From NCBI GenBank assembly GCA_963920635.1, contig OY987302.1, positions 45,263,500 to 45,327,499 on the forward strand: a stretch of 64,000 nucleotides of DNA. Direction: 5' to 3'. Of this stretch, positions 1 to 10,860 are shown piece by piece. Under the pieces are notes generated by a model. The model saw nothing but the letters and a program-made list of their open reading frames with translations. It was not told the origin of the DNA and ran no database searches. The translations under genes were made by a program, and so were the position numbers. Position 1 is the stretch's first letter, and every line of letters starts with the position of its first letter. The stretch is from Pseudeuparius sepicola (Eukaryota; Arthropoda; Insecta; Coleoptera; Anthribidae).

Positions 1-11
1 ATAAAAATTTT

Positions 12-48
12 ACAGGGGTGGTCAGTCCTTAAGTGGGACACACTGTAT
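12..48. repeat. Terminal fragment of a CACCCTGTA-type MITE
   Basis: The string TTAAGTGGGACACACTGTAT at 29-48 matches 31243-31262 with two substitutions, and the latter ends in the canonical CACCCTGTAT of the small inverted-repeat elements common in this window. I read it as the right end of an element whose left part lies outside the window. No partner arm is visible here. Confidence 0.45.
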
Positions 49-130
49 GTATTATTCGTTCTTAGAGTAATTTTTTTATACGAAATCCAACCCATTCAAT
101 TCCTAAACGAAACCTAGATTTTATTATCCA

Positions 131-188
131 TGTCCCATTCAAGAGCAACACGTGTTCTGTACATGGTACATGTTCCTTGAATGGGACA
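131..188. repeat. Perfect 13-bp inverted repeat (hairpin)
   Basis: TGTCCCATTCAAG at 131-143 is the exact reverse complement of 176-188. The 32-bp loop itself holds two short palindromes (AACACGTGTT and ACATGGTACATGT). The word TGTCCCATTC recurs at about 346-355. It is probably an inner part of a decayed inverted-repeat element. The remaining sequence to 495 is AT-rich with nothing recognisable. Confidence 0.6.
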
Positions 189-495
189 CTACAAGTCTTT
201 AAAAAAATATTTTTTTTGTTATAAAAATATATCATATATTGCTTATATCCCGATTTTGCGATAGTTAACACCACCTTACAGTTTGAGTAAAATTTGTTTC
301 CAGCAAAACTTTAATTGTTTCAAAATTATACGAATTAAAGAAAAATGTCCCATTCCTGGTGACTCTCCCCTACTCAAAAGTATTTGATCGCTTAAGTCGT
401 AGTATGTCTCTACAGCACCCTCTACAGTTTAATACTGTGATATTATAATATCTACTACTTTTATTTCGTTTCTATCTCTCCTAACTAACAATATA

Positions 496-1525
496 CAGGG
501 TGAATAATTTTTTTGTAGCAGGATTTTAACAGGTCATAGATCTTCAAAAAATAGCCGCACTTAGAATAAAACCTGTTAATATCGAACATCTTGCACAACC
601 AGTGGCGGAGAAGTGGGTAATTGGTAAAAATATTTTTAGAAAAAAAAAAAACGAATCACCTTGTATTGTAATAAAAGGTATTGAATTTTTTATGTAGATT
701 TTAATTGCAAACAAAAATGTCGTTTTGGTATTTGTTCGCATGTGTTCTAGTTTAATGGCAAATTTCATTTTTTTGTATTATTTCGGGGTATTTCTGAAAA
801 TTATCTAAAAAATTTGCGGCATAAGTAACACTTAAAGTAAAAATAATGTGTTTGCTACTTTAAATAAAGTAACTCCTTCCAATAAACTTACCTATTTAAG
901 GTTATACTTTTGAAGTTACAGGGTCTAAAACATTTAAGGAAGATACAATTAAGGTTACGCTCTGTATCTTGAAAAGTAAAACCTTGAATGGGTTAGTTTA
1001 TTGGAAAAAGTTACTTTATTTAAAGGAAGAAACACGTTTTTTTTACTTTAAGTGTTACTTATGGAGCAAATTTTTTAGATAATGTTTCAGAAATACCCCG
1101 AAATAATACAAAAAAATGAAATTTGCCAATAAACTATATCAGATGCGAACAAATACCAAGAGGATATTTTTGTCTGCAATTAAAATCTACATAAAAAATT
1201 CAATACCTTTTGTTAAAATACAAGGTGATTCATTTTTTTAAATAATTTAACCAATTACCCACTTCTCCGCCACTGGTTGTGCAAGAAGTTCGATATTAAC
1301 AGGTTTTATGCTAACCCATGCCGTTTTAACGTATACCAAATATGACTTAAATATATTATCTAGTTTCGTAAATATTCAATAAAGTCTGCATATTTTTTCC
1401 AACTTTAACGCCCTGTAACTTTTTTCTAAGGCCTTAGAAAGATATAGTTTATACGAAAAAGTGCCGTTATTTTTTGAAGATCTATCACCTGTTAAAGTCT
1501 TGCTACAAGAAACTGATTCACCCTG
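496..1525. mobile_element. Long-palindrome (foldback) transposon, about 1.03 kb
   Basis: The element starts CAGGGTGAATAA and ends TTCACCCTG, with short TATA-like sequence on both sides. The arms pair around a centre near position 941; for example 568-632 pairs with 1249-1314 and includes the word GGCGGAGAAGTGGGTAATTG. Between about 1315 and 1463 the right arm holds some 150 bp with no counterpart on the left, so one arm gained an insertion or the other lost a segment. It encodes no transposase and is a non-autonomous element. The short open frames on both strands mirror each other because the DNA is palindromic and are not genes. Confidence 0.8.
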
Positions 1526-1533
1526 TATATATA

Positions 1534-3087
1534 CAGTGTCTGCCAGAAAGTTGGATACAAAGGGGAATTTTCTTTATTTGAAGTTTCTCAAAAAAAAAAT
1601 TCTTGATAAAAGTTGGTGCTTGTGCTTAAACTCAAAATCCACCCGCAAAAATTTTGAAATTTCGATTCGTATACAGGGTAGGTTGAAAAATATGAAAGTT
1701 TCTCAAGAGTAAAGTACCCCTATTTTTAGAACTACATCAGAGTGGCACTAAGAAAAGTTGTTTGGAATCTCAAGACAATGTCAAATATGAAATTACAGCC
1801 ACCTACTCAAAAGAAAAAAATTCACACTTTTCGCGTTTTTTATTAATCACGCTGTATAATTTTTATAGTTGAATTCTCATTTATTAAATAACTCTTAAAT
1901 TGTTGCTCTATTAAAATATTTTTATGTTCCACAGATTAGATGCTATGTTATGTTTGAAATTGTAGGAGTATTTTACCTGGATACAAAAAAACGACAAACT
2001 TTGCAGAACTTTCAGTTATTAAATGTTTTTAAGATGCTAGTTAAACGTAAACAAAAATCATTGGTATCGTACTGTCATGCTCGAAGATGTGCCTCAAAAT
2101 ACATACCTATAGTAAAATTATTATAAGAAGTCCTTACTGGGACTGTCAATTGGTAATTTCGAGATCCTAAGTTGGCATCGATGGAGCAAAAAAATGCAAC
2201 CGGGTCAAAAGTTCAGGTCAGTAACGAGCCCATTTGAACAATGAATAACTACTAATAACACGAACAAGAACAACACAGATAACGGTAAAACTCACGAAAC
2301 GTACAAAACCCGCGAATATTTCCACTGCCCAAGGTTTGAACCCATTTGGAACCACAAAATATATATAGGTTTTTACTTTCACAATACGGAAAACGGAAAT
2401 AAAATTTGCCTGAGTACGCACCATAGACGCTGCCACAAGTAGCCGATTTTACCAAAATACCAAAATGAAGGTGTTTCCATGACGTTTGACATTATTATTA
2501 AAATGAGTTCTAGTCATAGTTATTTTTATTTGTAGCAGTATAATCGTGATTGCAATAGGGTTTTTATTTTATTATGGTATTTTTTTCGTATCACTTGGGT
2601 AACTTTTCACATCATATATCACTGAGTGACGTCATTAACTGGTTGCGACGCATATACCAATGTTATACCCATGGTTAACAGAAAATTCCTAGGGATTTTG
2701 TGGAGAATGTCATCTGACAAAATCGGGACTTCTTACAGTAATCGGAGTATAACATTATGTATTATACAGCGTGATGAGTAAAAAATGCGCAAGTGTGAAT
2801 TTTTTTTTCTTTTGAGTAGGTGGCTGTGAATTCATATTTGACATTGTCTTGGGATTACAAACAACTTTTCTTTGTGCCACTCTGATGTAGTTCTAAAAAT
2901 AAGGGTACTTTACTCTTGAGGAATTTTCATATTTTTCAACCTACCCTGTATACGAATCGAAATTTCAAAATTTTTGCGGGTGGATTTTGAGTTTAAGCAC
3001 AAGCACCAACTTTCATCAAGAATTTTTTTTTGAGAAACTTCAAATAAAGAAAATTCCCATTTGTATCCAACTTTCTGGCAGACACTG
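1534..3087. mobile_element. Tc1/mariner-type element with long terminal inverted repeats
   Basis: The ends read CAGTGTCTGCCAGAAAGTTG and its reverse complement, each flanked by TA (1532-1533 and 3088-3089), the target duplication of the Tc1/mariner superfamily. The terminal inverted repeats are about 325 bp (1534-1860 and 2761-3087), much longer than those of typical mariners, and surround about 0.9 kb. No DDE transposase can be read in the interior; a 72-codon minus-strand frame at 2218-2436 has no recognisable motif. A smaller inverted pair (TAAGAAGTCC near 2124 and GGACTTCTTA near 2728) suggests a further insertion inside. The left end nearly abuts the preceding element. Confidence 0.75.
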
Positions 3088-3138
3088 TATATATAGCTGC
3101 TCCTAGGAATTTACTAACCCAGATATCTCTACCACGAA

Positions 3139-3182
3139 AATTTGTCAAGTTAAAAATGTAAATTTGTCAAGTTGAAAATGTA
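3139..3182 (+). repeat. Two-copy 21-bp tandem repeat
   Basis: AAATTTGTCAAGTTAAAAATG is followed directly by a second copy with A-to-G at one position. It is a local duplication, and nothing else was recognised between 3088 and 3536. Confidence 0.6.
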
Positions 3183-3536
3183 AAATAGCATCTTGAAATT
3201 TAGGCCCTTAATTAAGTTAAAGTTAAAATAACAAGGTAGCAAAAATTTGGGCCGACTTTATCAGCCCCAGTCAAGGTAATAAATTTAATTATCTTGGCCC
3301 TTGTTTTGCTCCTCATGGCTCGGTTTAGTTGTACTCGAAAGGGGATGTAATACTTTCATTTTGACGGGAAGTAAATCAAGATAATTTCCAGAGAAATAAG
3401 GACAACGACGCGAATAATTGTGTTGGCGAATATCAGCGCATTAAATAGGGAGTTTAGATACATAATTTATCTATAAAGTGTATCCCTGGATTTTTGCAGG
3501 AAATCACAAATAACTCCCGCTTGTCTTTAAAGAGGG

Positions 3537-3830
3537 ATGCATGAAAGTTTAAGTGAGCTACGCGACGCCTACCTACCGCTATTCCGAAATCTTAACACTC
3601 CGAATTCTCGACAGACCTACCTTCCCAACACCGCATTCGCAACGCGATATTTTGCTCTAACCCAAAATTCCAGCAGCCCGAATTCCCGTCTCGTGAAGGT
3701 CAAGGTCACCTATGCAGTGCAACGTTGCCATATTAAAGGTAGGCTTCGCGAGACGACGAAGATTAAATCGGTTAGTATACAAGGCGCTTTGGAGCTTAGT
3801 TTTAAAATATCGCCTTGAGTAAGCTATCTC
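3537..3830. other. GC-richer unassigned segment
   Basis: This stretch is clearly richer in C, G and CpG than its surroundings. It holds overlapping open frames on both strands (93 codons plus, 88 codons minus), none with a recognisable domain. It could be an exon, a first-exon/promoter region or an old repeat. I do not call a gene. Confidence 0.25.
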
Positions 3831-4079
3831 GAAATCCGTTAATTTTTTCATGAGATAAGTAATCCTGCATTGTAGTGTTAGAAAAATCAGGTTAATTTGA
3901 GGAATATTCAAAGGAAGGTGCACTCATATCATTTAACAATTTTAAATATAAATAAGGACTTTCACTTTGACCAATAATTTAACCAGAGCAAACTTTAGGC
4001 GTTAAAAATGTCTGTGAAAATTCATCTGGTGTCTCGTTAAAAAGAATTTGTCGACAAAAACTGGAAGACAAAACGTCTG

Positions 4080-4240
4080 AACGCTGGAGGCGGCGGCCGC
4101 TCAGTCCAGAAACATGTCATAGCTGTTTATTTCAGGAAATGAAAGTCGTGAGAGTGTTTGTTTTGTTGTGTTTGTTGCTTCGATCGATGCGTTTCTCCCG
4201 CCGCCGCCATCTCGCTGACTATGGAAAAGTTGGAATACAC
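4080..4240. promoter_or_regulatory. CpG-rich patch, possible promoter or 5' exon
   Basis: Two GC-rich runs, GAGGCGGCGGCCGCTCAG near 4086 and TCCCGCCGCCGCCATCTCGC near 4197, stand out in AT-rich DNA. Such patches can mark promoters or non-coding first exons in insects. No TATA box, splice pair or long open frame supports one here, so this is a pointer only. Confidence 0.2.
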
Positions 4241-4731
4241 TTTTTCAGGACAATTTGATTAAAAAGATTTATATTGCAAAGTTTTATGTCACTGCAGATG
4301 TGTACGTATTTCGATTTCGGTTCTTGCTATTGGGTTATTTTGTTGCCAAACAACTTTATTCCAAATCTTTTAATATTTTTAAAAGATTAAACGACAGCGA
4401 GCGGGGTTTTTATTACTTTAGTTGCCAACTTCCAGGATTGTAAAGTTTCTTAGGACAAACGTGTTGTTTTGATGAACGGATGGTGCCGTTTCGTTTTATG
4501 AATTTTTTAAATTGTGTCATTGTTCTCAGCAAAGATCGTCGATAGAAATTACTTTGGAGACATTCTCCTCCAAGTTATGTGGTAAGTTGAGAGAAAAGTT
4601 ATAAAATTTGCAGTCAGTTCGGAAAGATCCCCTCGACCTGTTTAAGACTATTTAATTTTTTAACGAAATATAGTTAAATGTTTGTATTGATTTTCAATTT
4701 GTCTAAGCAGTTTCATAATATGACAGTTCTG

Positions 4732-4797
4732 TCGTTGACGTTTTCGTTAACGTTTCGACCAAGACGTCGACGAATTGTCGACGAAAACGTTGACGAC
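4732..4797. repeat. CpG-rich imperfect palindrome
   Basis: GTCGTTGACGTTTTCGTTAACG at the left pairs imperfectly with the right-hand block ending AACGTTGACGAC. The spacer between them holds two more overlapping ACGTCGACG/TTGTCGACG words. It is unusually rich in ACGT and TCGA palindromes. Function unknown. Confidence 0.55.
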
Positions 4798-5219
4798 ACG
4801 TGGAGGTTTCTTGAACTCGCGGCGGTTGGTCACGTTTTTGAAAACATTTTTTTAGCAAAATTCTATTAATTAAAATTAGAAACATAGGCACAACCTAACT
4901 ACACGCATATTTCTTGGTTTGCACCACATTTTCTTGAAAAAATAATTCGAGTTGATTGTAAAACTTTATAATGAATAGAGTTCACCAAACAAGTTAAATT
5001 ATACACGAGACCGTAACATATAAAAGAAAAACCTTTGACAATTTCTATTCGAAATTAATTTTTAAATTCTATTTTATGTTGAATTTAATTCTCGGAACAC
5101 CATGTTTCCGCCAAGAGTTGTATGAAAATAACGAAAATAACACATAATAATTTTGCTATCTACTTGGACATACTTTACATCAAAAATCATTTCAGTATAT
5201 TTTTTAAAATTTTAACTCC
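4798..5219. other. No feature recognised
   Basis: AT-rich sequence without open frames, repeats or motifs that I can support. Confidence 0.5.
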
Positions 5220-5720
5220 TATCTTGAAAATGAAGCGTGGACATGCAGTGTATTTCAGTTTGATACTTGAAAAAATCTGTATTTTGTAATAGAACAACCG
5301 ATTTAATTTTCTTTCTTCTTTAGTATACAACTAGGCCAATAGAAATAGTGCAATTTCAAAGCCGCAGTTGGTATTTTTCGAAATGTGTACCTAAATTATA
5401 AACACTCTGTATAAAATGCAACTTTGAAACTTAGTATTAAGGGTTTTGTAGTATGGCTGAATCGATTGGACAATTACCTAGTTTTTTCTTTAAAAAATGC
5501 CTAATAGGATTTCGACATTTTTGGGGTTACATTTTATATCATAGCAGGCCATGCAAAGGGCCTAAATAAAAAAAGCACATCACTGAGTAAAGCTCTTTAA
5601 GTTCGATATACTAAAAAAGAAAAAAATTAAATTGGTTGTTCCATTTAAAATACTCATTTTCAAGAATCAAATTGAAAAGTCTTGCTAAAAAACTGACTCA
5701 CCTTGTGTAGCTCATTCCTC
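5220..5720. mobile_element. Decayed inverted-repeat (MITE-like) element
   Basis: The block around 5281-5327 (containing GAACAACCGATTTAATTTTC) is matched in reverse complement by the block around 5608-5655 (AAATTAAATTGGTTGTTCCA), and the flanks continue to resemble each other weakly (CTTGAAAATGA versus TCATTTTCAAG). The right side ends GACTCACCTTGTGTA, a worn form of the CACCCTGTA terminus seen elsewhere. The left terminus is no longer clear. It is non-coding. Confidence 0.5.
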
Positions 5721-6090
5721 CTTACATGGTTAGTTCGAATGTTTAACTTCAAGTCCAGCAACAACAATCTGTAACCTTCCTCCGTAACTACACATTACAT
5801 ACTCGCCATCAATCCCAAAAGCGAAAATCAAATCGAGGTGCTGTGTTAGTTTGGTTGCTTGGTGTGAATGTGGTTGCTAGTTACAAAAAGTATTGCCTAG
5901 CAACACTTAGCAATACGAAAGTTGCGTCAATTTTAATCTGTTTCACAACAATCCTTTTATAAAATGGTGTTGATGAGAAACATGATGCGATAGAAAAATT
6001 AATAACATAAACATTTCGCCAGTGTCGCAAATAAAATTGGCCTAATAGACCAAAATTGATAGACATTCAAGGTTCCTACCATTCCTACCT

Positions 6091-6205
6091 ATAATATGAA
6101 ATTGTCGGTAGCAGGAGAGACATAATACTAGGAGGGTCGAGGCAACGCCAGCCTTGCCTCAGTCCTTAAACAACCCCCTCGGATAAAAAAGTGCACTATT
6201 TTTAA
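6091..6205 (+). repeat. Dispersed repeat copy 1 (partner 13206-13340)
   Basis: Begins TAATATGAAATTGTCGGTAG, as does the copy at 13206. Both continue with GCAGGA and an A-rich run, and further along share TTAAACAACC(C/T)CCTCGG followed by AAAAAAGTGCACT. The middle parts differ. It is an old interspersed repeat of unknown class; no terminal repeats or coding sequence are visible. Confidence 0.6.
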
Positions 6206-7397
6206 TTCTTTATTTTTTTGAATTTTTCTCTAGAAAATATAACTTTGCTCTTATATACAACTGGAGGTTCGTGAAATAGAGAAAAACAAAGATAAACCAA
6301 TAAATATATTCAGCGAAGCAAAAACACAAAGAGCAACTTTTTGTCCTAGCAAAATATTTTGTAGGTTCTTAATTAAAATATCGAAAGGCTATACATATTT
6401 TCTTTGAAGCTCTGTGTAAATTCTGCAAGTCCACTTGAATTTAAAGCTTGTCTTCACTTGTTACATCTCCCTTGGTTAATCTCCGAGGCAATTTCCAACT
6501 TTTGTTAATTAAATGTCTGCTTGTGCAAAAAAACGAAAATTGAAATTACTTGAAAACAGCCATGAAGTTATTAAAATTGTTCTTTATCTTGCTATATAAA
6601 ATTTTTAGGGATCTGTTTGCATTACTGGGAGCATTGCTAATAAGCAATAAAAACTTTTAATGAGCTTTATTAAGCCTGAATGTCCCGCAATCCACAATGG
6701 AAGCAAATTTTTATTACCCCTGCTTAATGCAAAGTAAACTGTAATGTGGGCAGCTATATCTATTATACTTGTTCCTTTGAGGGTAATGTTTTAGCAAAAA
6801 GTTGTTTTCGGAGAATCATAAAAATTTTATGCTCCCTGTCGGCGTCTTTAGTCCCATTATTTTCATGTTTCTTTGTTATTAATGTGGCTTAAGAACTTAC
6901 CTACCTACTGGAAGCTCCCTGTATAGTTCGTTCACGTTAATAACTTGCCACCCGTGTAATTAGACAAATTTCTTCTAACATTAAAAAACAATTAAGAAAT
7001 TCTTAAAATTAAAGAATAATAATAATAATTTGTTCTTATTTTAGAACAATGAGCACTTGTACAGGTAGGTCTTAAGGCGCTACGATACCCCCCATTTTCA
7101 AGGGTTTCGTAGTTTACATCTCCTACTTGCATTTCTTAATATTTTCACTTGATTTTTTTTTGTGGCTTAGATAAAACTACGAAGAATCGTCGTTGTGTAT
7201 CACGAACTGTGCAGGACTAATGCGACACTGTGAAAAAAAATGCCAAACATACCCGAAATTCGACTATATTCGGTTAAGAATTTCGAGTATTTCCACCGCT
7301 CAAAAATAATTCGAAGGACACAACGACGATTGAGGCATTCTATAACATTATTTTAAGACTACTTTCAAGTCGATACGTTTGTTCGTTTGGCTATGAT
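6206..7397. other. No feature recognised
   Basis: AT-rich sequence with short simple repeats (AATAATAATAATAATTT near 7014). No gene, inverted repeat or satellite can be supported. Confidence 0.5.
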
Positions 7398-7419
7398 TTG
7401 AAAACTACGAACCCATTGC

Positions 7420-7580
7420 CCGGCAATAAAATGATCCGTGAATTGGCCATTCGAGCAGGAATTAGACGTACGGAGATAGGCGGGCGGACGGGCGTTCGCT
7501 GGAACTCGTGGTTCCCCTACTTCCCCCTACGTCGGCGTACCTCACCGGGCTCGGAAACCACGTCAGGAGAACTTTCAATC
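7420..7580. promoter_or_regulatory. CpG-rich patch, possible promoter or exon
   Basis: Contains GGCGGGCGGACGGGCGTTCG and several other CpG-dense words inside AT-rich surroundings. An 85-codon plus-strand frame (7398-7655) covers it but shows no known domain. The composition alone suggests a regulatory or transcribed segment; there is no further support. Confidence 0.2.
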
Positions 7581-7655
7581 GATATCAGATGGTTCATTTT
7601 TCATTTTATTAGTCTCAGTCTCCCTTATTTGTGTTTCGCTTGTTTTGAATGTTAG

Positions 7656-8185
7656 TATGTTAGCAAATATTTATATTTCCGAGTACCCGAAGAAAATATT
7701 TTCTACCGCGACATTATGTATGTCTACTGGCATATAATAATACTCATTATTATTATTCCTCCAGGAATTATAAATAAATAATTATTAATCCATTGCGCCA
7801 CAAATAAATTTTAGAAAATAAATAATTATTATTCACAAAGTACCTACTTTTTGCTTTTGTGTAAAATGGTTTAATCCCTAGGGCATAAAATGGCCTGGTC
7901 GTGCAAAAAGAGTAAATTTAAATTCTAGACCAAATTGTGCGCTTGATTTTTACTTTAAAAATGTGATAGGTACAAGTAATAATTTTGCCAAATAAATGGG
8001 TCATGTGAAGCATTTTTTGAAAACGAATTCCTATGTAAATCGCTGCATGATAAAAGCTAATTTATATACTTTCCAGAGGGAACGATAATAATTCTGACAT
8101 CCAGTCAGTTTTAGAAACTTCTTCGTTAGAAGATTGTTCGAAAGTCATTGGAGTTGAAAATCGGGCAAAATAAAAATAGTACATT
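7656..8185. other. No feature recognised
   Basis: AT-rich, with TAATAATA-type simple sequence around 7735-7830. Nothing else is supportable. Confidence 0.5.
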
Positions 8186-8377
8186 TTATTGTTCCAGTCT
8201 GTCGAATTTATGACATTTTAATACATTTTCTAGGATGTTCGATAATTCAGATTTGTCAGAATAAGGTTCTGAAACTGAACCGCAGTCAGGGCAAGAATAC
8301 CTATAATGTTTGATAATGATGTCACAACAGTCACATGTAGTGAAACCAATAGGAGTAATTTGTGGGCTTGAGTGCTT
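8186..8377 (-). other. Cryptic open frame with paired cysteines, unassigned
   Basis: On the minus strand a frame open from an in-frame stop near 8378 to a stop at 8186-8188 reads ...PIGFTTCDCCDIIIKHYRYS followed by CPDCGS, then a moderately charged tail ending KFDRLEQ. The spacing of CxCC and CxxC pairs recalls small zinc-binding modules (loosely the ZZ type), but no start codon lies in it. If real, it would be an internal or last exon. The adjacent longer minus frame (8230-8541) has no such pattern. This is a weak case and could be chance. Confidence 0.2.
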
Positions 8378-9119
8378 TTATTCCCGTAGGTACCTAATAT
8401 GGTTTCCAGAATTTGAGAGAGGGGTACCCTACATATTTTGCATTTTGCACACTTATTCGGATTTAGGTATAAGTAGTACTGCAGGTGCATAGGGTTTGGG
8501 AAACAAACTTTCTGGGAAAAACAGGGCTTTGAATGGAACATTTACAAGGGATTAGAAATTAATAGCTCCTATTATCTCACAACTATTACTTTATTTAAAA
8601 AGGGAGACCAGTTTCGTAACTCTATAAATTAGTCCTTGAGGATGTAATTTTATAGATTAACGAAACCGTTGTGATATAATATGGCCTATTCACTCTAATC
8701 CCTCTAAAGTGAACTCTTACAGTGTAGAAAGTTTTTAGTTAGATTTATTTATTATTACACAAATGTAAATATGGAATACCTACTAGTTATATAAAACATT
8801 TTGAAGAAGTAGACTTTAGACGCACTTTTTTAGTCGTAGCAACACTATTATGCAGAACAATTATCCAATCAAACATTAATAGATGTTCAACTGACCCTAA
8901 TGTGGTTCAAGAAGAATTCGGTAATCGAATCGTTAATTTAGATTTTATAATTGAGCAATTACAGAAGTTTTTTTTATACACGAACCCTTCATAGCATGCA
9001 TCTTTGCTGATATGAAAAATAATAGTAAAATTGCTTCGACGCCAAAAAGCTATGCAGTCTGTTGCCAACGAAAAGTGAACGCCCTGAAAAAAATCATTTT
9101 TGCAATAAAGCAAACAGGC
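8378..9119. other. No feature recognised
   Basis: AT-rich sequence with short random frames on both strands. Nothing supportable. Confidence 0.45.
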
Positions 9120-9220
9120 CACCGCCGTTTTTTAAATATATATTCGCGCTTCTTCCTCGGCATCGGCGAGACTCGTGTGACCCCGGCGGCCGTCGGCGGC
9201 GGCCGGCACGAGTTATTATT
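9120..9220. promoter_or_regulatory. CpG island-like patch
   Basis: Contains CCCCGGCGGCCGTCGGCGGC and neighbouring GC runs, the most GC-rich spot in the first 20 kb. Two overlapping plus-strand frames run through it (9012-9287 and 9062-9394) without recognisable domains. A promoter or 5' exon is possible; the evidence is composition only. Confidence 0.25.
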
Positions 9221-9519
9221 TCATATTATCTACACGTCTACACAGGAAAAAAAGACTGTCGTGATTTTAGTGAGTTCGTGTATATAGTCACTTTTCCATT
9301 ACCTACTTTAAATATACAAGCAAATCCATGTGGTCCCAACAATATAATCTATACTTTTGACGTAATTGCAGATGAACCAATAAGTTTAAAATAGTTTGAA
9401 TTTCCGTTAAGAAGACGTATTGTCACTTCGATACTAAAATTGGCATACTACAATGAAAGCATAACCTCGGTTTTAAAATATCTTATGCTTTATTTAAACA
9501 ATTAAATTTATTTTATTTG

Positions 9520-9590
9520 AATAATAATAATTCTCACCCTCAGACTACTCCAAACTATATAAGAGTACCCCAGAAGCAACTGAAAAAACA
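9520..9590 (+). repeat. Dispersed repeat copy (partner about 14600-14672)
   Basis: AATAATAATTCTCACCCTCA followed by ACTCC, then ACCCCAGAAGCAACTGAA, matches in order the block near 14600-14672 (TATCACCCTCA, ACTCCAGACTA, AACCCCAGAAGCAACTGAA). The match is patchy, so this is an old interspersed repeat of unknown class. Confidence 0.5.
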
Positions 9591-9829
9591 TTATAATTCA
9601 TTGGATGAACAAAATAACTTAATTGCAACTTTTATATTCATCAATGTAAGTAATCATAGTCCAAGCAAATTGTCATTTTTTTATGGAGGTAGAAAAAAAA
9701 ATGATTCTTAACAGGTAGATATTTTCAGGGTTGGTTGTGGGTAGCGTCCTGAGTATAACCCCAAAAAATCACCGTCGAAGTCGTGTTACGAACCCCGCAA
9801 TAGGAGTGGTTTTGCAAACATTTTTTTGC

Positions 9830-9885
9830 AATTTTTTTTCTTCTCATGTGTACAATTTCTTTTCTTCTTATGTATACATTATTAC
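9830..9885 (+). repeat. Local imperfect duplication in a pyrimidine-rich tract
   Basis: TTCTTCTCATGTGTACAATT is followed by a second, diverged copy TTCTTCTTATGTATACATTA. A simple local duplication. Confidence 0.4.
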
Positions 9886-9889
9886 GTTC

Positions 9890-10490
9890 TCTACAACTTT
9901 CCCTCATGAAGTTTTTTTTTAACTTCAATACTTCACGAGATATAGGTAAAAGATCACCACTATCTAAAGTGCTTTATAAGGGTAAAAAAAAATTCTTTAA
10001 AACAAGCTGATTTTTTTCAGGGTTAACTGGGGGTTAACTTAGGAGTGCACACAGTGATCGCAAATTAAAGGTTTTGAATCAACCCTACACTCTATATCGT
10101 TCGTAGTCATAATGAACACTGCAAGTGAATGGCTATAATTGATATTAGTACCCACAATTAAGTATTACAAATCCAGCAAAAATTCAGTGACAATAGTTGT
10201 AATTTCAGTATAATGAACAGTTAAATGTATCCCTATTTAATTCAACACCATGAAACGTTATGTTGTTCTGACAAAATAATGTGCTTAGAAAAGAAGTATT
10301 ATAGACTCAATTCCAGAACACGCTATTTATTGAAATAAAATATTACATTTAAATTATTCATTACAATTCAATATCAATTGTAATTGAATTGATTATTGTT
10401 AGTTACAAAAAAGCTTCTGCTTGAGTTTGAGGAATAATATCTCATATTGAATTAAACAGGGTTTTTTTACAAAGTGACAGAGTTCTCTCA
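9890..10490. other. No gene recognised; short AT inverted repeats
   Basis: Mostly AT-rich. Around 10355-10400 words of the type ATTGAAT/ATTCAAT and CAATTGTAATTGAATTG form weak dyads. Nothing else. Confidence 0.4.
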
Positions 10491-10502
10491 GTGTAGTACC
10501 CA

Positions 10503-10690
10503 CGGCCGGCCTGCCCCTCAATCGTAGCACTATGAAGGGGCAGGCTGGAGTGGGGAGTCGTGGGGACCAGAGGAAGGAAAAGGATAGGCATATCTAATCC
10601 AGCGACGTTTGTCCTGAATTGAGTCGGGCACTTTGGGCGGATTTCATAAGTATCGTAGCCTCTTAAGGGATCCTGCGACCGCTACTACCG
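10503..10690. other. GC-richer segment with a 9-bp perfect hairpin, possible LINE-derived
   Basis: CCTGCCCCT (10510-10518) pairs exactly with AGGGGCAGG (10536-10544). The following sequence to about 10690 is GC-rich and purine-rich (AGAGGAAGGAAAAGGATAGG) and ends near TACCGTATACC. It resembles the 3' untranslated part of a retroelement in composition, but no reverse transcriptase or poly(A) end is visible. Confidence 0.3.
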
Positions 10691-10860
10691 TATACCTTAA
10701 AAAAAGCACTAGGTACTTGTTTGTATGTATGTAAGTTGAATTTTATACATTGTAAGCATAATCACACGGTAAGCAAAACGCACGGAACACAGAATTCCCC
10801 CCATAGTGGGCGAAACCATAGGCGGCCCTGGAAAATAAACACAAATATTTTTAAACTATA

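Noticed and set aside
544..1712. 74- and 83-codon frames in the first foldback
   Set aside because: They lie in paired arms or bridge an element boundary, with no protein motif. By-products of inverted-repeat DNA.
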